The notes beneath the pieces are model-generated. The model saw only the letters and a list, made by a program, of their open reading frames with translations, was not told where the DNA came from and did not search any database. This document shows positions 44,812-52,888 of a stretch of 64,000 bases of DNA, piece after piece. The position numbers and the translations under genes were made by a program. Position 1 is the stretch's first letter. Each line of letters opens with the position of its first letter. The DNA is from Rhodoferax ferrireducens T118 (lineage in GTDB: Bacteria > Pseudomonadota > Gammaproteobacteria > Burkholderiales > Burkholderiaceae_C), in contig NC_007908.1 of assembly GCF_000013605.1 (NCBI RefSeq), positions 248,001 to 312,000 of the forward strand, written 5' to 3'.

Positions 44812-45788
44812 TGAGCAACACACAAGACCTGCTTCGCCAGACTGGCCGCTGGAAGCGTTGGGAAGTCCCGCTGTGGCTGCTGGCGCTGGCCTCGCCGTTG
44901 CTGCTGAGTGGTCACGCGCTGATCATCAACGAGATAGCCATCGTGGCGCTGTTTGCGCTGTCGCTGGATTTGATTCTGGGCTTCACCGGCATCGTGTCGC
45001 TCGGTCATGCGGCCTTCTTTGGCATGGGGGCGTATTCGGCGGCCCTGTTTGCCAAGCTGGTGATGCCTGACCCGCTGGTCGGCCTGGCGGTAGGTATCGC
45101 CTGCGCCGCGCTGCTGGGTGCGCTGTGCAGCGCCACCATTTTGCGCGGCACCGACCTGACGCGGCTGATGGTCACGCTGGGTGTGGCCCTGATCCTGGGC
45201 GAGCTGGCCAACAAGCTGGACTGGCTCACCGGCGGCGCCGATGGCCTGCAGGGCGTGATGATGGGGCCGCTGTTGGGGCAGTTTGAGTTTGACCTGACCG
45301 GGCGCACGGCGGCCTGGTATTCACTGACGGTGCTGCTGGTGGTCTTTGTCATCACGCGTCGGTTTGTGAATTCACCGTTTGGTGCCACGCTCAAAGCCAT
45401 TCGCGACAACCGCTTGCGCGCCATGGCCATTGGTATTGCCGTCAACAGTCGCATGGCGCTGGTCTACACGGTGGCAGCGGCCCTGGCCGGAGCGGCAGGG
45501 GCCTTGCTGGCGCAAACCACCGGGTTTGCCTCGCTGGACTTGTTCGAGTTTCACCGCTCGGCCGATGTGATGCTGATCCTGGTGATTGGGGGTGTCGGCT
45601 GGCTGTATGGCGGCATCACCGGCGCGATTGTGTTCAAGCTGATGCAGGACGCGATATCGAGCATCACGCCGCAGTACTGGACCTTCTGGATCGGCCTGTT
45701 CCTGGTGGTGCTGGTGCTGGTCGGGCGTGAGCGCCTGATCAGGCCCTGGACCTGGTTTGGGAAAGGCAAGACGGGGGGTGCGGCATGA
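44808..45788 (+). CDS. livM: LivM-type permease (second Liv system)
   Basis: A 326-residue permease (ALSLDLILGFTGIVSLGHAA, FGATLKAIRDNRLRAMAIGI, ILVIGGVGWLYGGITGAIVF). Tandem ATGs at 44808 and 44811 overlap the livH stop. It ends four bases into the livG gene. Here, unlike the first system, the permease is a separate protein. Confidence 0.93.
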   Translation: MMSNTQDLLRQTGRWKRWEVPLWLLALASPLLLSGHALIINEIAIVALFALSLDLILGFTGIVSLGHAAFFGMGAYSAALFAKLVMPDPLVGLAVGIACAALLGALCSATILRGTDLTRLMVTLGVALILGELANKLDWLTGGADGLQGVMMGPLLGQFEFDLTGRTAAWYSLTVLLVVFVITRRFVNSPFGATLKAIRDNRLRAMAIGIAVNSRMALVYTVAAALAGAAGALLAQTTGFASLDLFEFHRSADVMLILVIGGVGWLYGGITGAIVFKLMQDAISSITPQYWTFWIGLFLVVLVLVGRERLIRPWTWFGKGKTGGAA

Positions 45789-46591
45789 GCGACACCGTGT
45801 TGTCGGCCCAAGGCCTGGTGATGAAGTTTGGCGGCATCACCGCCACCAACAATGTCACGCTGGACCTGAAACAAGGCGCGCGTCACGCGCTGATCGGCCC
45901 CAATGGCGCGGGCAAAACCACGCTGATTAATCTGCTCACCGGCGTGCTGCAACCCACCTCGGGCAAGATCGTGCTGGAGGGGCAAGACATCACCACGCTG
46001 GCACCTTACCAACGGGTGCGCCGCGGCATGGTGCGCACCTTCCAGATCAACCAGTTGTTCGACACCCTGACCCCGCTGGAAACGCTGGCCATGGTGGTGT
46101 CGCAGCAGCAAGGCCTGGGCAACAAATGGTGGCAGGCGCTGGGCGCAAATCAGCGCGTGACCGAGCGTTGCGAACAACTGCTGGAGCAGTTCCACCTGAC
46201 GGCGGTGATGACGCAGCCCACCCGCGTGCTGGCCTACGGCAAGCGTCGCCTGCTGGAGATCGCCATTGCCCTGGCCTGTGAACCACGGGTGCTGCTGCTG
46301 GACGAACCGGTGGCCGGTGTGCCCGCCGGTGAGCGCGAAGAGCTGCTGCAAACCGTGGCGGCACTGCCCGCTGACGTGTCTATTTTGCTGATCGAACACG
46401 ACATGGACCTGGTGTTCAGCTTTGCCAAGCGCATGACGGTGCTGGTGAACGGCACGGTGCTGACCGAGGGCGACCCGGACCAGATTGCCCATGACCCGCA
46501 GGTCAAGGCCGTGTACCTGGGCCATGGTGATGAAATCAACGATGCCATGGGCGGCATGATGGCCAGCGCAGGAGGCACACACCATGGGTGA
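45785..46591 (+). CDS. livG: LivG-type ATP-binding protein (second Liv system)
   Basis: A 268-residue ATPase with Walker A GPNGAGKTT, Walker B LLLLDEPVAGVP and signature region VLAYGKRRLLEIAIAL, which lacks the classic LSGG as is common in LivG. ATG 45785 overlaps the livM stop by four bases. A C-terminal tail of about 15 residues rich in Gly, Met and His is unusual. Confidence 0.93.
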   Translation: MSDTVLSAQGLVMKFGGITATNNVTLDLKQGARHALIGPNGAGKTTLINLLTGVLQPTSGKIVLEGQDITTLAPYQRVRRGMVRTFQINQLFDTLTPLETLAMVVSQQQGLGNKWWQALGANQRVTERCEQLLEQFHLTAVMTQPTRVLAYGKRRLLEIAIALACEPRVLLLDEPVAGVPAGEREELLQTVAALPADVSILLIEHDMDLVFSFAKRMTVLVNGTVLTEGDPDQIAHDPQVKAVYLGHGDEINDAMGGMMASAGGTHHG

Positions 46592-47321
46592 ATTGCTCAA
46601 GGTCGAGAATTTGAGCGCCGGCTACGGCGAGGCGGTGGTCTTGCACGGCGTGTCGCTGTCCATCGCCGAAGGCCAGACGCTGGCGCTGCTGGGGCGCAAC
46701 GGCACCGGTAAAACCACGCTGATCAACACCCTGGCCGGGGCCACACGCCAGCATGGCGGCAGCATCAGCTTGGGGACTGGCGCAACGTCGGTCACACTGC
46801 ACAAGCTGCCCTCCCACGAACGCGCCGCCGCCGGCATTGGCTGGGTGCCGCAAGAGCGCAACATCTTCAAGTCCCTCACAGTGCATGAGAACCTGACCGC
46901 GGTGGCCCGCCCGGCCCGCGCCGGACGGGCCTCACGCCCCTGGACTCCCGAGCGTGTCTACGAGCTGTTTCCCCGCCTGGCCGAGCGCAAGAGCAACCTG
47001 GGCACCCAGCTCTCGGGTGGCGAGCAGCAGATGCTGGCCCTGGGCCGTGCGCTGGTGCTCAACCCCACGCTGCTGCTGCTGGACGAACCCTGTGAAGGCC
47101 TGGCACCGATCATCGTGCAGGAGCTGCTGCGCGCCATCCGGCGCATCACCCGCGATGAGGGCTTGTCAGCCATCATCGTCGAGCAGCACCCGCAGGCGAT
47201 TCTGGCCATCTCGGACACCGCCGCTGTGCTCGACCGTGGCACCGTGGTGCACACCGGCACCGCCCGCAGCCTGCAGGAGCAGCCCGCCCTGCTGGACAAG
47301 CTGCTGGGTGTGGCACGCTGA
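46584..47321 (+). CDS. livF: LivF-type ATP-binding protein (second Liv system)
   Basis: A 245-residue ATPase: Walker A GRNGTGKTT, signature LSGGEQQMLALGRALV, Walker B LLLLDEPCEGLAP. The start overlaps livG by eight bases, so all four membrane and ATPase genes are translationally coupled. It ends the transporter operon; a dispersed-repeat copy follows. Confidence 0.94.
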   Translation: MGELLKVENLSAGYGEAVVLHGVSLSIAEGQTLALLGRNGTGKTTLINTLAGATRQHGGSISLGTGATSVTLHKLPSHERAAAGIGWVPQERNIFKSLTVHENLTAVARPARAGRASRPWTPERVYELFPRLAERKSNLGTQLSGGEQQMLALGRALVLNPTLLLLDEPCEGLAPIIVQELLRAIRRITRDEGLSAIIVEQHPQAILAISDTAAVLDRGTVVHTGTARSLQEQPALLDKLLGVAR

Positions 47322-47328
47322 CTATGAT

Positions 47329-47380
47329 TGCTATATAAATAATAGCTATTTGTGCACGTTCTACCTGGGCTAGAGGCCTA
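47329..47380 (+). repeat. Dispersed intergenic repeat, copy 4
   Basis: TGCTATATAAATAATAGC, then ATTTGTGCACG, then GGGCTAGAGGCC. The last block is identical to copy 1. It lies eight bases after the livF stop. Confidence 0.8.
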
Positions 47381-47427
47381 AAACATGCTTGACACCTGAT
47401 CTTCAACCTTCACCCAAAGAGCACACC

Positions 47428-48012
47428 ATGGAACCCTCCAGCATTCACATCATTCGCGACGAACACGCCACCCTGGCGGCCATGCTGCGCTCGCTGGGCA
47501 TGATGGTGGCGCGTGGCCCCGGTGCCCATCCGCAAAACTTCTTTGACGTGTTGCGTGCCATGCTGTTCTACATCGACGAGTTTCCCGAGCGCCTGCACCA
47601 CCCGAAGGAAACCGAGTTGTTATTCCCGAAGGTGGCGGCCCGTTCACCCGAGACCGCGGCGCTGATCGCCCAACTGGACCGGGAGCACGAACTGGGTGAG
47701 TCCAACGTGCGCGAGTTGCAGCACCTGCTGCTGGCCTGGGAGCTGCTGGGCGAATCCCGGCGCGAGCCGTTTGACGTGGCTGCCAAACGTTACCTGAGCT
47801 TCTACCTGGAGCACATGCGCCTGGAAGAAACGGTGATCTTGCCTGCGGCCATGAAGGTGCTCAGCGCGGCTGACTGGAAGGATATCGATGCCGCGTTCGA
47901 GACCAATTGCGATCCGCTCACCGGCCAATACCCGCGTGACCCGCTGTACGACCAATTGTTCACCCGCATCGTGAACCACGCCCCGGCACCGATCGGGCTG
48001 GGCGAGGACTGA
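47428..48012 (+). CDS. Hemerythrin-like domain protein
   Basis: A 194-residue four-helix protein with hemerythrin-type iron ligands spread as expected: His13 in DEHATL, His57/His58 with Glu61 and Glu63 in HHPKETELLFP, His87 in REHELG, His129 with Glu133 in EHMRLEE. Such cytoplasmic proteins bind di-iron and oxygen, NO or iron. ATG 47428 gives the natural N-terminus. It may be transcribed with the liv genes or alone; it converges on ligB. Confidence 0.85.
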   Translation: MEPSSIHIIRDEHATLAAMLRSLGMMVARGPGAHPQNFFDVLRAMLFYIDEFPERLHHPKETELLFPKVAARSPETAALIAQLDREHELGESNVRELQHLLLAWELLGESRREPFDVAAKRYLSFYLEHMRLEETVILPAAMKVLSAADWKDIDAAFETNCDPLTGQYPRDPLYDQLFTRIVNHAPAPIGLGED

Positions 48013-48015
48013 TCG

Positions 48016-48048
48016 ACCGGGGGGAGGGGCACGCCGCAGCCCCCCGGT
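48016..48048. terminator. Bidirectional hairpin between hemerythrin and ligB genes
   Basis: ACCGGGGGG (48016-48024) and CCCCCCGGT (48040-48048) form a nine-base stem in the 49-base gap between two convergent genes. The strong GC stem and place suit a shared terminator, though neither side has a long U-run. Confidence 0.6.
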
Positions 48049-48061
48049 TGCTTCCCGCTCT

Positions 48062-48913
48062 TCAGCTCACCTTTTCCAGCGCCAGCAAACCCGTAGCGGT
48101 GTTGGAAATCGGGATGTGGTAATTGCTGTGCACCTTGCGCACACCTGCGCCCTCACCCACCGTCAAGGCCGCACGCATGGCCAGCCAGGTCAGCAGCTCG
48201 ATGCCCTGGGTGCCGGTTTTTTCCACCAGCTCGTGGATGCTGAACTGGGTCGCCCACTCGGGGTTGGTCAGCAGGCTTTCCATGAACTTCAGGTCAAAGT
48301 CCTTGTTGATGAAACCGGCGCGTGTGCCTTCAAGCTGATGACTCAAGCCGCCTGACGCAATGAAAGCCACCTTTTTGCTGCTGTCCCAAGCCGCCACGGC
48401 TTCACCCACGGCGCGGCCCAGCGTATACACCCGGTGGGCTTTGGGCAGCGGGAACTGCACCGTGTTGATACACACCGGCACCACCGTCACGGGGTAGTTA
48501 CCCTCGGGGAAAAACAGCTTCAGCGGCAAGGAGCAGGCGTGATCCACCAGCAATTCCTGGCAGGTGGTGATATCGAACTCCTTGTCTACCAGATGGTTGA
48601 TGATTTGCCAGGACAAGTCCACCTCCCCCTTGAGCGCTTCCAGCGAAGGAATGCCCCAGCCTTCGTCGGAATTGACGTATTGAGGAGCCGCACCGACCGC
48701 AAAAGTGGGCATCTTGTCCAGGAAAAAGTTCAGGCCGTGATCGTTGTAGAAGATCACCATCACATCGGGCTTTTGCGCTTTGAGCCATTCGTGAATGGGG
48801 GGAAAGCCGTCAAAAAAAGGCTTCCAGTACGGGTCTTGCTGCAAGCCTTTGTGGATTGCGCCGCCGATGGCGGGAATGTGGGAGGTGCCGAGGCCACCGA
48901 TGATTTTTGCCAT
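48062..48913 (-). CDS. ligB: Protocatechuate 4,5-dioxygenase beta subunit
   Basis: A 283-residue class III extradiol dioxygenase catalytic subunit. His12 (GTSHIPAIG) and His59 (YNDHGLN) are iron ligands and His192 (GGLSHQLEG) is the catalytic His position. It cleaves protocatechuate between C4 and C5 to 4-carboxy-2-hydroxymuconate semialdehyde. The alpha-subunit gene is 15 bases upstream, as in pmdAB of Comamonas. No semialdehyde dehydrogenase or hydrolase gene follows, so the rest of the 4,5-pathway lies outside the window. Confidence 0.94.
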   Translation of the reverse strand: MAKIIGGLGTSHIPAIGGAIHKGLQQDPYWKPFFDGFPPIHEWLKAQKPDVMVIFYNDHGLNFFLDKMPTFAVGAAPQYVNSDEGWGIPSLEALKGEVDLSWQIINHLVDKEFDITTCQELLVDHACSLPLKLFFPEGNYPVTVVPVCINTVQFPLPKAHRVYTLGRAVGEAVAAWDSSKKVAFIASGGLSHQLEGTRAGFINKDFDLKFMESLLTNPEWATQFSIHELVEKTGTQGIELLTWLAMRAALTVGEGAGVRKVHSNYHIPISNTATGLLALEKVS

Positions 48914-48928
48914 TGTTGTTCTCCTGAT

Positions 48929-49282
48929 TTATTTGCCTGCGGCCACGAGCTTGGCCTTGAATTCTTCTTTGGTCATGCCGGTTTGCTGCGCACCAATGTC
49001 CTGCATATCCAGCCCAAAAATGCCGGCAAATTTGGCCAGGTAGTAGGCATTGCCCCCCGCGTCAAGCAGTTGCAGCACGTTCTTGGCACGGATGGCGGCG
49101 GCCTGTGGTTTGGTCAGACCGTATTTGCGCATGTAGGCTTCTTCGTCATTTTTGAACTCGGCGCGGTTCTCGGCCGAGTTGAACGAAAAACACATCTTGT
49201 TGAGTGCATAGCCTTTTTTGGCCAATTCGCCATCAAACGGGTTGGTGCCCGGAATTTGCGGCAAGGGGGTGCGTGAAACCAC
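48929..49282 (-). CDS. ligA: Protocatechuate 4,5-dioxygenase alpha subunit
   Basis: A 117-residue small subunit (PGTNPFDGELAKKGYALNKM, EEAYMRKYGLTKPQAAAIRA, AKFAGIFGLDMQDIGAQQTG) that caps the active site of LigB. AGGAG lies seven bases before the GTG at 49282, so this start is better than the longer in-frame reading from 49339. Divergent from a LysR gene that probably controls it. Confidence 0.93.
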   Translation of the reverse strand: MVSRTPLPQIPGTNPFDGELAKKGYALNKMCFSFNSAENRAEFKNDEEAYMRKYGLTKPQAAAIRAKNVLQLLDAGGNAYYLAKFAGIFGLDMQDIGAQQTGMTKEEFKAKLVAAGK

Positions 49283-49414
49283 TGTGAATCTCCTGTTTCG
49301 ACTTGTTGAGAGGACGGACAAAGCTGGAGTATTTGGCAACTATTAAATAAAATAAAGAGATGAATCATGATGAAACACATGAGCAGATTCGATGAATAAG
49401 CACAACGGACACCC
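49283..49414. promoter_or_regulatory. Divergent ligA / lysR promoter region
   Basis: A 132-base gap with an A/T-rich block near 49337-49357. On the LysR side are a nearly symmetric TCATGATGA and TTCGATGAA, plausible parts of a LysR-type site. No single T-N11-A box stands out. Confidence 0.45.
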
Positions 49415-50338
49415 ATGAGCAAATTCAACTACACCGACCTTGACGGCCACCTGCTGCAGCTTCTGGTGGCGGTGGTGGAGGTGGGTTCCATCACCGGTGC
49501 CGCGCAGCGCCTGGGTGTGACCCAGTCGGCTGTGAGTCATTTGCTGGACAAACTGCGCGCCATCACGGGCGACGCGCTGTTTGTCAAATCCGGCCGGGGT
49601 ATCGTGGCCACCGCACACGCCGAGCAGCTGGCGGGCAAAGCGCGCGAGCTGCTGATGGCCATGGAAGGTTTTGCCATGTCAGGCGCGTTTGACCCGGCGC
49701 GCTGGCGCTGCACCTTCACCATCGCCGCCAACGACTTTCAGCGTGACGTGTTGCTGCCGCCGCTGATGGCGCAATTGCGGCAAGAAGCGCCGGGTGTGAC
49801 CCTGCGGGTGATTCCGTCCAACATCCCCAGCCTGGAGATGCTGCGCCAGGAGCACTGCCAGCTGGTCATCAGCCCGCGCCCGCCAGTGGGCGGCGACGTG
49901 ATGCAAAAACGCCTGTTTGAAGACAGCTACCGCGTGTATTACGATCCCAATCAGCGGGACGCGCCGCAAACCCTGGCCGACTACCTGGCCGCAGAACACA
50001 TCACCGTGGTGTACGAGCCCAAACGTGCGCTGGATCTGGACCAGTGGCTGGCCGGGCGTGGCGTGCAGCGCCAATTCAGGGTCATGGTGCCCGGCATGGC
50101 CGCGCTGCCCGCCTTCATGCGCGGCAGCCAGCTGCTGGCCACAGCCCCCGGCTTGCTACAGCAACATCTGTTCAAAGATCTGGCCAGCGCACCGGTGCCG
50201 CTGGACTGCCCCAAGATGCCGATGTACATGATCTGGCACCTTCGCTACCAAAACGATCCTGCGCATCAATGGTTGCGCGCGGGCTTGAGCCAGATTTCGC
50301 TCAAAGTGGCAAGCACTGAGCTGGCAGCACCGTCATGA
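49415..50338 (+). CDS. LysR-family regulator of protocatechuate genes
   Basis: A 307-residue LysR protein: HTH about residues 15-60 (VEVGSITGAAQRLGVTQSAV) and an effector domain with TIAANDFQRDVLLPPLMAQL. Divergence from ligAB makes it the likely activator, with protocatechuate or a ring-cleavage product as effector (inference). It ends seven bases before the convergent AraC gene. Confidence 0.88.
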   Translation: MSKFNYTDLDGHLLQLLVAVVEVGSITGAAQRLGVTQSAVSHLLDKLRAITGDALFVKSGRGIVATAHAEQLAGKARELLMAMEGFAMSGAFDPARWRCTFTIAANDFQRDVLLPPLMAQLRQEAPGVTLRVIPSNIPSLEMLRQEHCQLVISPRPPVGGDVMQKRLFEDSYRVYYDPNQRDAPQTLADYLAAEHITVVYEPKRALDLDQWLAGRGVQRQFRVMVPGMAALPAFMRGSQLLATAPGLLQQHLFKDLASAPVPLDCPKMPMYMIWHLRYQNDPAHQWLRAGLSQISLKVASTELAAPS

Positions 50339-50345
50339 CCCTCGC

Positions 50346-51269
50346 TCAGTCCTGCCCGCCGTGCTCTGACCGGTAACGCTGCGGGCTCACGCCCATGCGG
50401 CGCTTGAAGAAGCGCGAGAAATACGCCGGGTCTTCAAACCCCAGCTCTGCCGCCAGCCGGGCCGCCGGGGCGGCAATGTAGATCAGCCGACGGCAGGCCT
50501 CGCGCGTCAGGCGCTCGTGCACCAGCTCCAGCGCGCTGACACCACGCTGCTCACGTACCAGTCGGTTCAGCCGTGGCGTGGACAGGCCCAGGCGTGAGGC
50601 ATAACGCTCCAGCGGCCAGTGCTCCAGAAAGTGTTGTTCCACCAGCAGCAGAAAACGTGTGAAAAGTGCCTGGTGCCCATAAGCGCGTTTACCCTGCACC
50701 TGCTGCCCACGGGCACTGGCCTGGGCCAGCCGCCACACCAGTGAGCGGGCCAGCCACACCGGCACCGGCGAGCCGTCCGAGCCCGGCAGCAGGAACTCGG
50801 CCAGTAATTCCCGAAACAGCGCATTGAGCCGCACCGCCGTCACCTGCCCGGGCTCAAACGGCAGCAGGCCCGGTGCCGCAAACAGCGCACGAAACGCTTC
50901 ACCGACGGCCTGGAACTCCCCGGCTTCCAGAAACTTGGCGCTCAGCGTCAGCACCAGGCCATCGGTGGCAGGTGCGAAACGAAAGCCATGCACCACCCCC
51001 GGCGGCACCACGATGGCGGTCGGCCCCCGCACCGCTTCGCGCCGCTCATCGAGCAGCACATCGGCCGTGCCCTGCTGCAGCCACAGCACCTGGTACAGGC
51101 CGTGGTGCACATGGGGCTCGATCTCCCATTGGTAGAGCTGGCTGCGCGACTGCACATCTTCAATGTGCAACATGTCCTGCGCCGAAGTGACGCTCTCGCC
51201 ATACAGGGCAAAGGTCGGAATTGCCTGTGCCTTGCGCTTGGGAACACGGGTTTTATTGCTTATGGTCAT
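50346..51269 (-). CDS. AraC-family regulator
   Basis: A 307-residue regulator: N-terminal cupin-like effector domain (HVHHGLYQVLWLQQGTADVL, VVPPGVVHGFRF) and C-terminal double HTH (LERYASRLGLSTPRLNRLVR, LAAELGFEDPAYFSRFFKRR). It resembles the PobR/PobC-type 4-hydroxybenzoate activators. It is divergent from the P450 gene, 109 bases apart, and is its likely activator. ATG 51269 is chosen; an in-frame GTG at 51305 is possible. Confidence 0.86.
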   Translation of the reverse strand: MTISNKTRVPKRKAQAIPTFALYGESVTSAQDMLHIEDVQSRSQLYQWEIEPHVHHGLYQVLWLQQGTADVLLDERREAVRGPTAIVVPPGVVHGFRFAPATDGLVLTLSAKFLEAGEFQAVGEAFRALFAAPGLLPFEPGQVTAVRLNALFRELLAEFLLPGSDGSPVPVWLARSLVWRLAQASARGQQVQGKRAYGHQALFTRFLLLVEQHFLEHWPLERYASRLGLSTPRLNRLVREQRGVSALELVHERLTREACRRLIYIAAPAARLAAELGFEDPAYFSRFFKRRMGVSPQRYRSEHGGQD

Positions 51270-51378
51270 GAACCAATTTTGAATGAAAAGTACCAGCACT
51301 GGCACACCTTTTTGCAGTGCGCAACCGCACCACTGCCCCTAAAGTTCGCCTTCGACAAATAACTACCGGAGACAAGCC

Positions 51379-52557
51379 ATGTTCAGTTTTGACCCTTATG
51401 CACCTGCCGTGGACGCGAACCCGTTCCCGTTTTACAAAACCCTGCGCGACGAACACCCCTGCTTCTGGAGCCCTGAAGCCGACATGTGGATCCTGTCGCG
51501 CTACGCCGACATCGTCTCTGCCGGGCAGGACGCGCAGACCTATTCGTCCGCCAGCGGCAACCTGATGACCGAGTTGCCCGGCCGGGCCGGCGCCACGCTG
51601 GGCACCACCGACGCACCGCGCCATGACCGCCTGCGCGGCCTGATCCAGCACGCATTCATGAAACGCAATCTGGAATCCTTGAGCGAACCGATCCGTGACA
51701 TCGCCCGTGAAGTGGCCGAATCCTTGCGCGGAAAAAAACAGTTCGACTTCATCAGCGAGTTCTCGTCCAAGTTCACGGTGCGCGTGCTGTTTGCGGCGCT
51801 GGGACTGCCCACCGGAGCCGAGGTCACAGTGCCGGAATCCACCGTGCGTGACAAGGCCGTCATGATGGTGCAGTCCGACCCGGTCACCCGCACCAAGGGC
51901 CCCGAGCACATCGCCGCCTACAACTGGATGCAGGACTACGCCGCCGGCGTCATTGCCGAGCGCCGCGCCAGCCCGCGCAACGACCTGATCTCGCACTTCA
52001 GCATGGCCGAAATTGATGGCGACAAACTCGACGAGCGCGAAGTGCTGCTGACCACCACCACGCTGATCATGGCCGGTATCGAATCGTTGGGCGGCTTCAT
52101 GGCCATGTTTGCCCTCAACATGGCCGACTTCGCCGATGCACGCCGCCAGTGCGTGGCCAACCCGGCGCTGCTGGCGGACGCGGTGGAAGAGTCGCTACGC
52201 TTCAACACCTCGGCCCAGCGCTTTCGCCGCCGCCTGATGAAAGACGTGACCCTTCACGGCCAGACCATGAAGGCGGGTGACTTTGTCTGCCTGGCCTATG
52301 GCAGCGGCAACCGCGACGAGCGCCAGTACCCCAACCCCGATGCCTACGACATCACGCGCAAGCCGCGCGGCCACCTCGGCTTTGGTGGTGGTGTACATGC
52401 CTGTTTGGGCACCGCCATTGCGCGCCTGGCGGTGAAGATTGCGTTTGACGAGTTCCACAAAGTGGTGCCCGAGTACCACCGCGTGCAGGAGCAACTGCCC
52501 TGGATGCCGTCTTCCACCTTCCGCAGCCCGCTGGTGCTGGAATTGGCAGTGGTCTGA
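51379..52557 (+). CDS. Cytochrome P450 with AGIES I-helix motif
   Basis: A 392-residue class I bacterial P450. Haem-thiolate loop FGGGVHACLG with Cys342, EXXR at Glu271-Arg274 (EESLR), and I-helix MAGIESLGG at 231-239. The usual acid-alcohol pair (Asp/Glu-Thr) of the AGXDT motif is Glu235-Ser236 here. The next two genes supply ferredoxin and reductase. In a region devoted to methoxylated aromatics, and under an AraC regulator like PobR, an aryl O-demethylase or hydroxylase is a reasonable guess. Family assignment below P450 is not possible by eye. Confidence 0.94.
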   Translation: MFSFDPYAPAVDANPFPFYKTLRDEHPCFWSPEADMWILSRYADIVSAGQDAQTYSSASGNLMTELPGRAGATLGTTDAPRHDRLRGLIQHAFMKRNLESLSEPIRDIAREVAESLRGKKQFDFISEFSSKFTVRVLFAALGLPTGAEVTVPESTVRDKAVMMVQSDPVTRTKGPEHIAAYNWMQDYAAGVIAERRASPRNDLISHFSMAEIDGDKLDEREVLLTTTTLIMAGIESLGGFMAMFALNMADFADARRQCVANPALLADAVEESLRFNTSAQRFRRRLMKDVTLHGQTMKAGDFVCLAYGSGNRDERQYPNPDAYDITRKPRGHLGFGGGVHACLGTAIARLAVKIAFDEFHKVVPEYHRVQEQLPWMPSSTFRSPLVLELAVV

Positions 52558-52561
52558 CACC

Positions 52562-52885
52562 ATGGCCAACATCACCTACATCGAAGCCTCGGGGCAAGCC
52601 ACCACCCTCAAGCTGGCCGACGGCTGGAGCCTGATGCAGGGCGCCACGGCCAACGGCGTGGACGGCATTCTGGGCGAATGCGGCGGCTCCTGTGCCTGCG
52701 CCACCTGCCACTGCTATGTGGATGAAGCCCGCTTGGCGGACTTGCCACCCGCCAGCGACAACGAACTGGCCATGCTGGACAACGTGGCCGCCGAGCGCCG
52801 CCCGGGCAGCCGCCTGGCCTGCCAGATCAAGGCCAGCGCCGCGCTGGACGGCCTGATCATCCACCTGCCTGACATGCAGGAATAG
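52562..52885 (+). CDS. 2Fe-2S ferredoxin of the P450 system
   Basis: A 107-residue putidaredoxin/adrenodoxin-type ferredoxin. Cluster ligands are Cys40, Cys46, Cys49 and Cys87 in ECGGSCACATC and ACQIK. Starts four bases after the P450 stop; the reductase starts three bases after its own stop. It is the electron carrier between the two. Confidence 0.93.
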   Translation: MANITYIEASGQATTLKLADGWSLMQGATANGVDGILGECGGSCACATCHCYVDEARLADLPPASDNELAMLDNVAAERRPGSRLACQIKASAALDGLIIHLPDMQE

Positions 52886-52888
52886 AGC

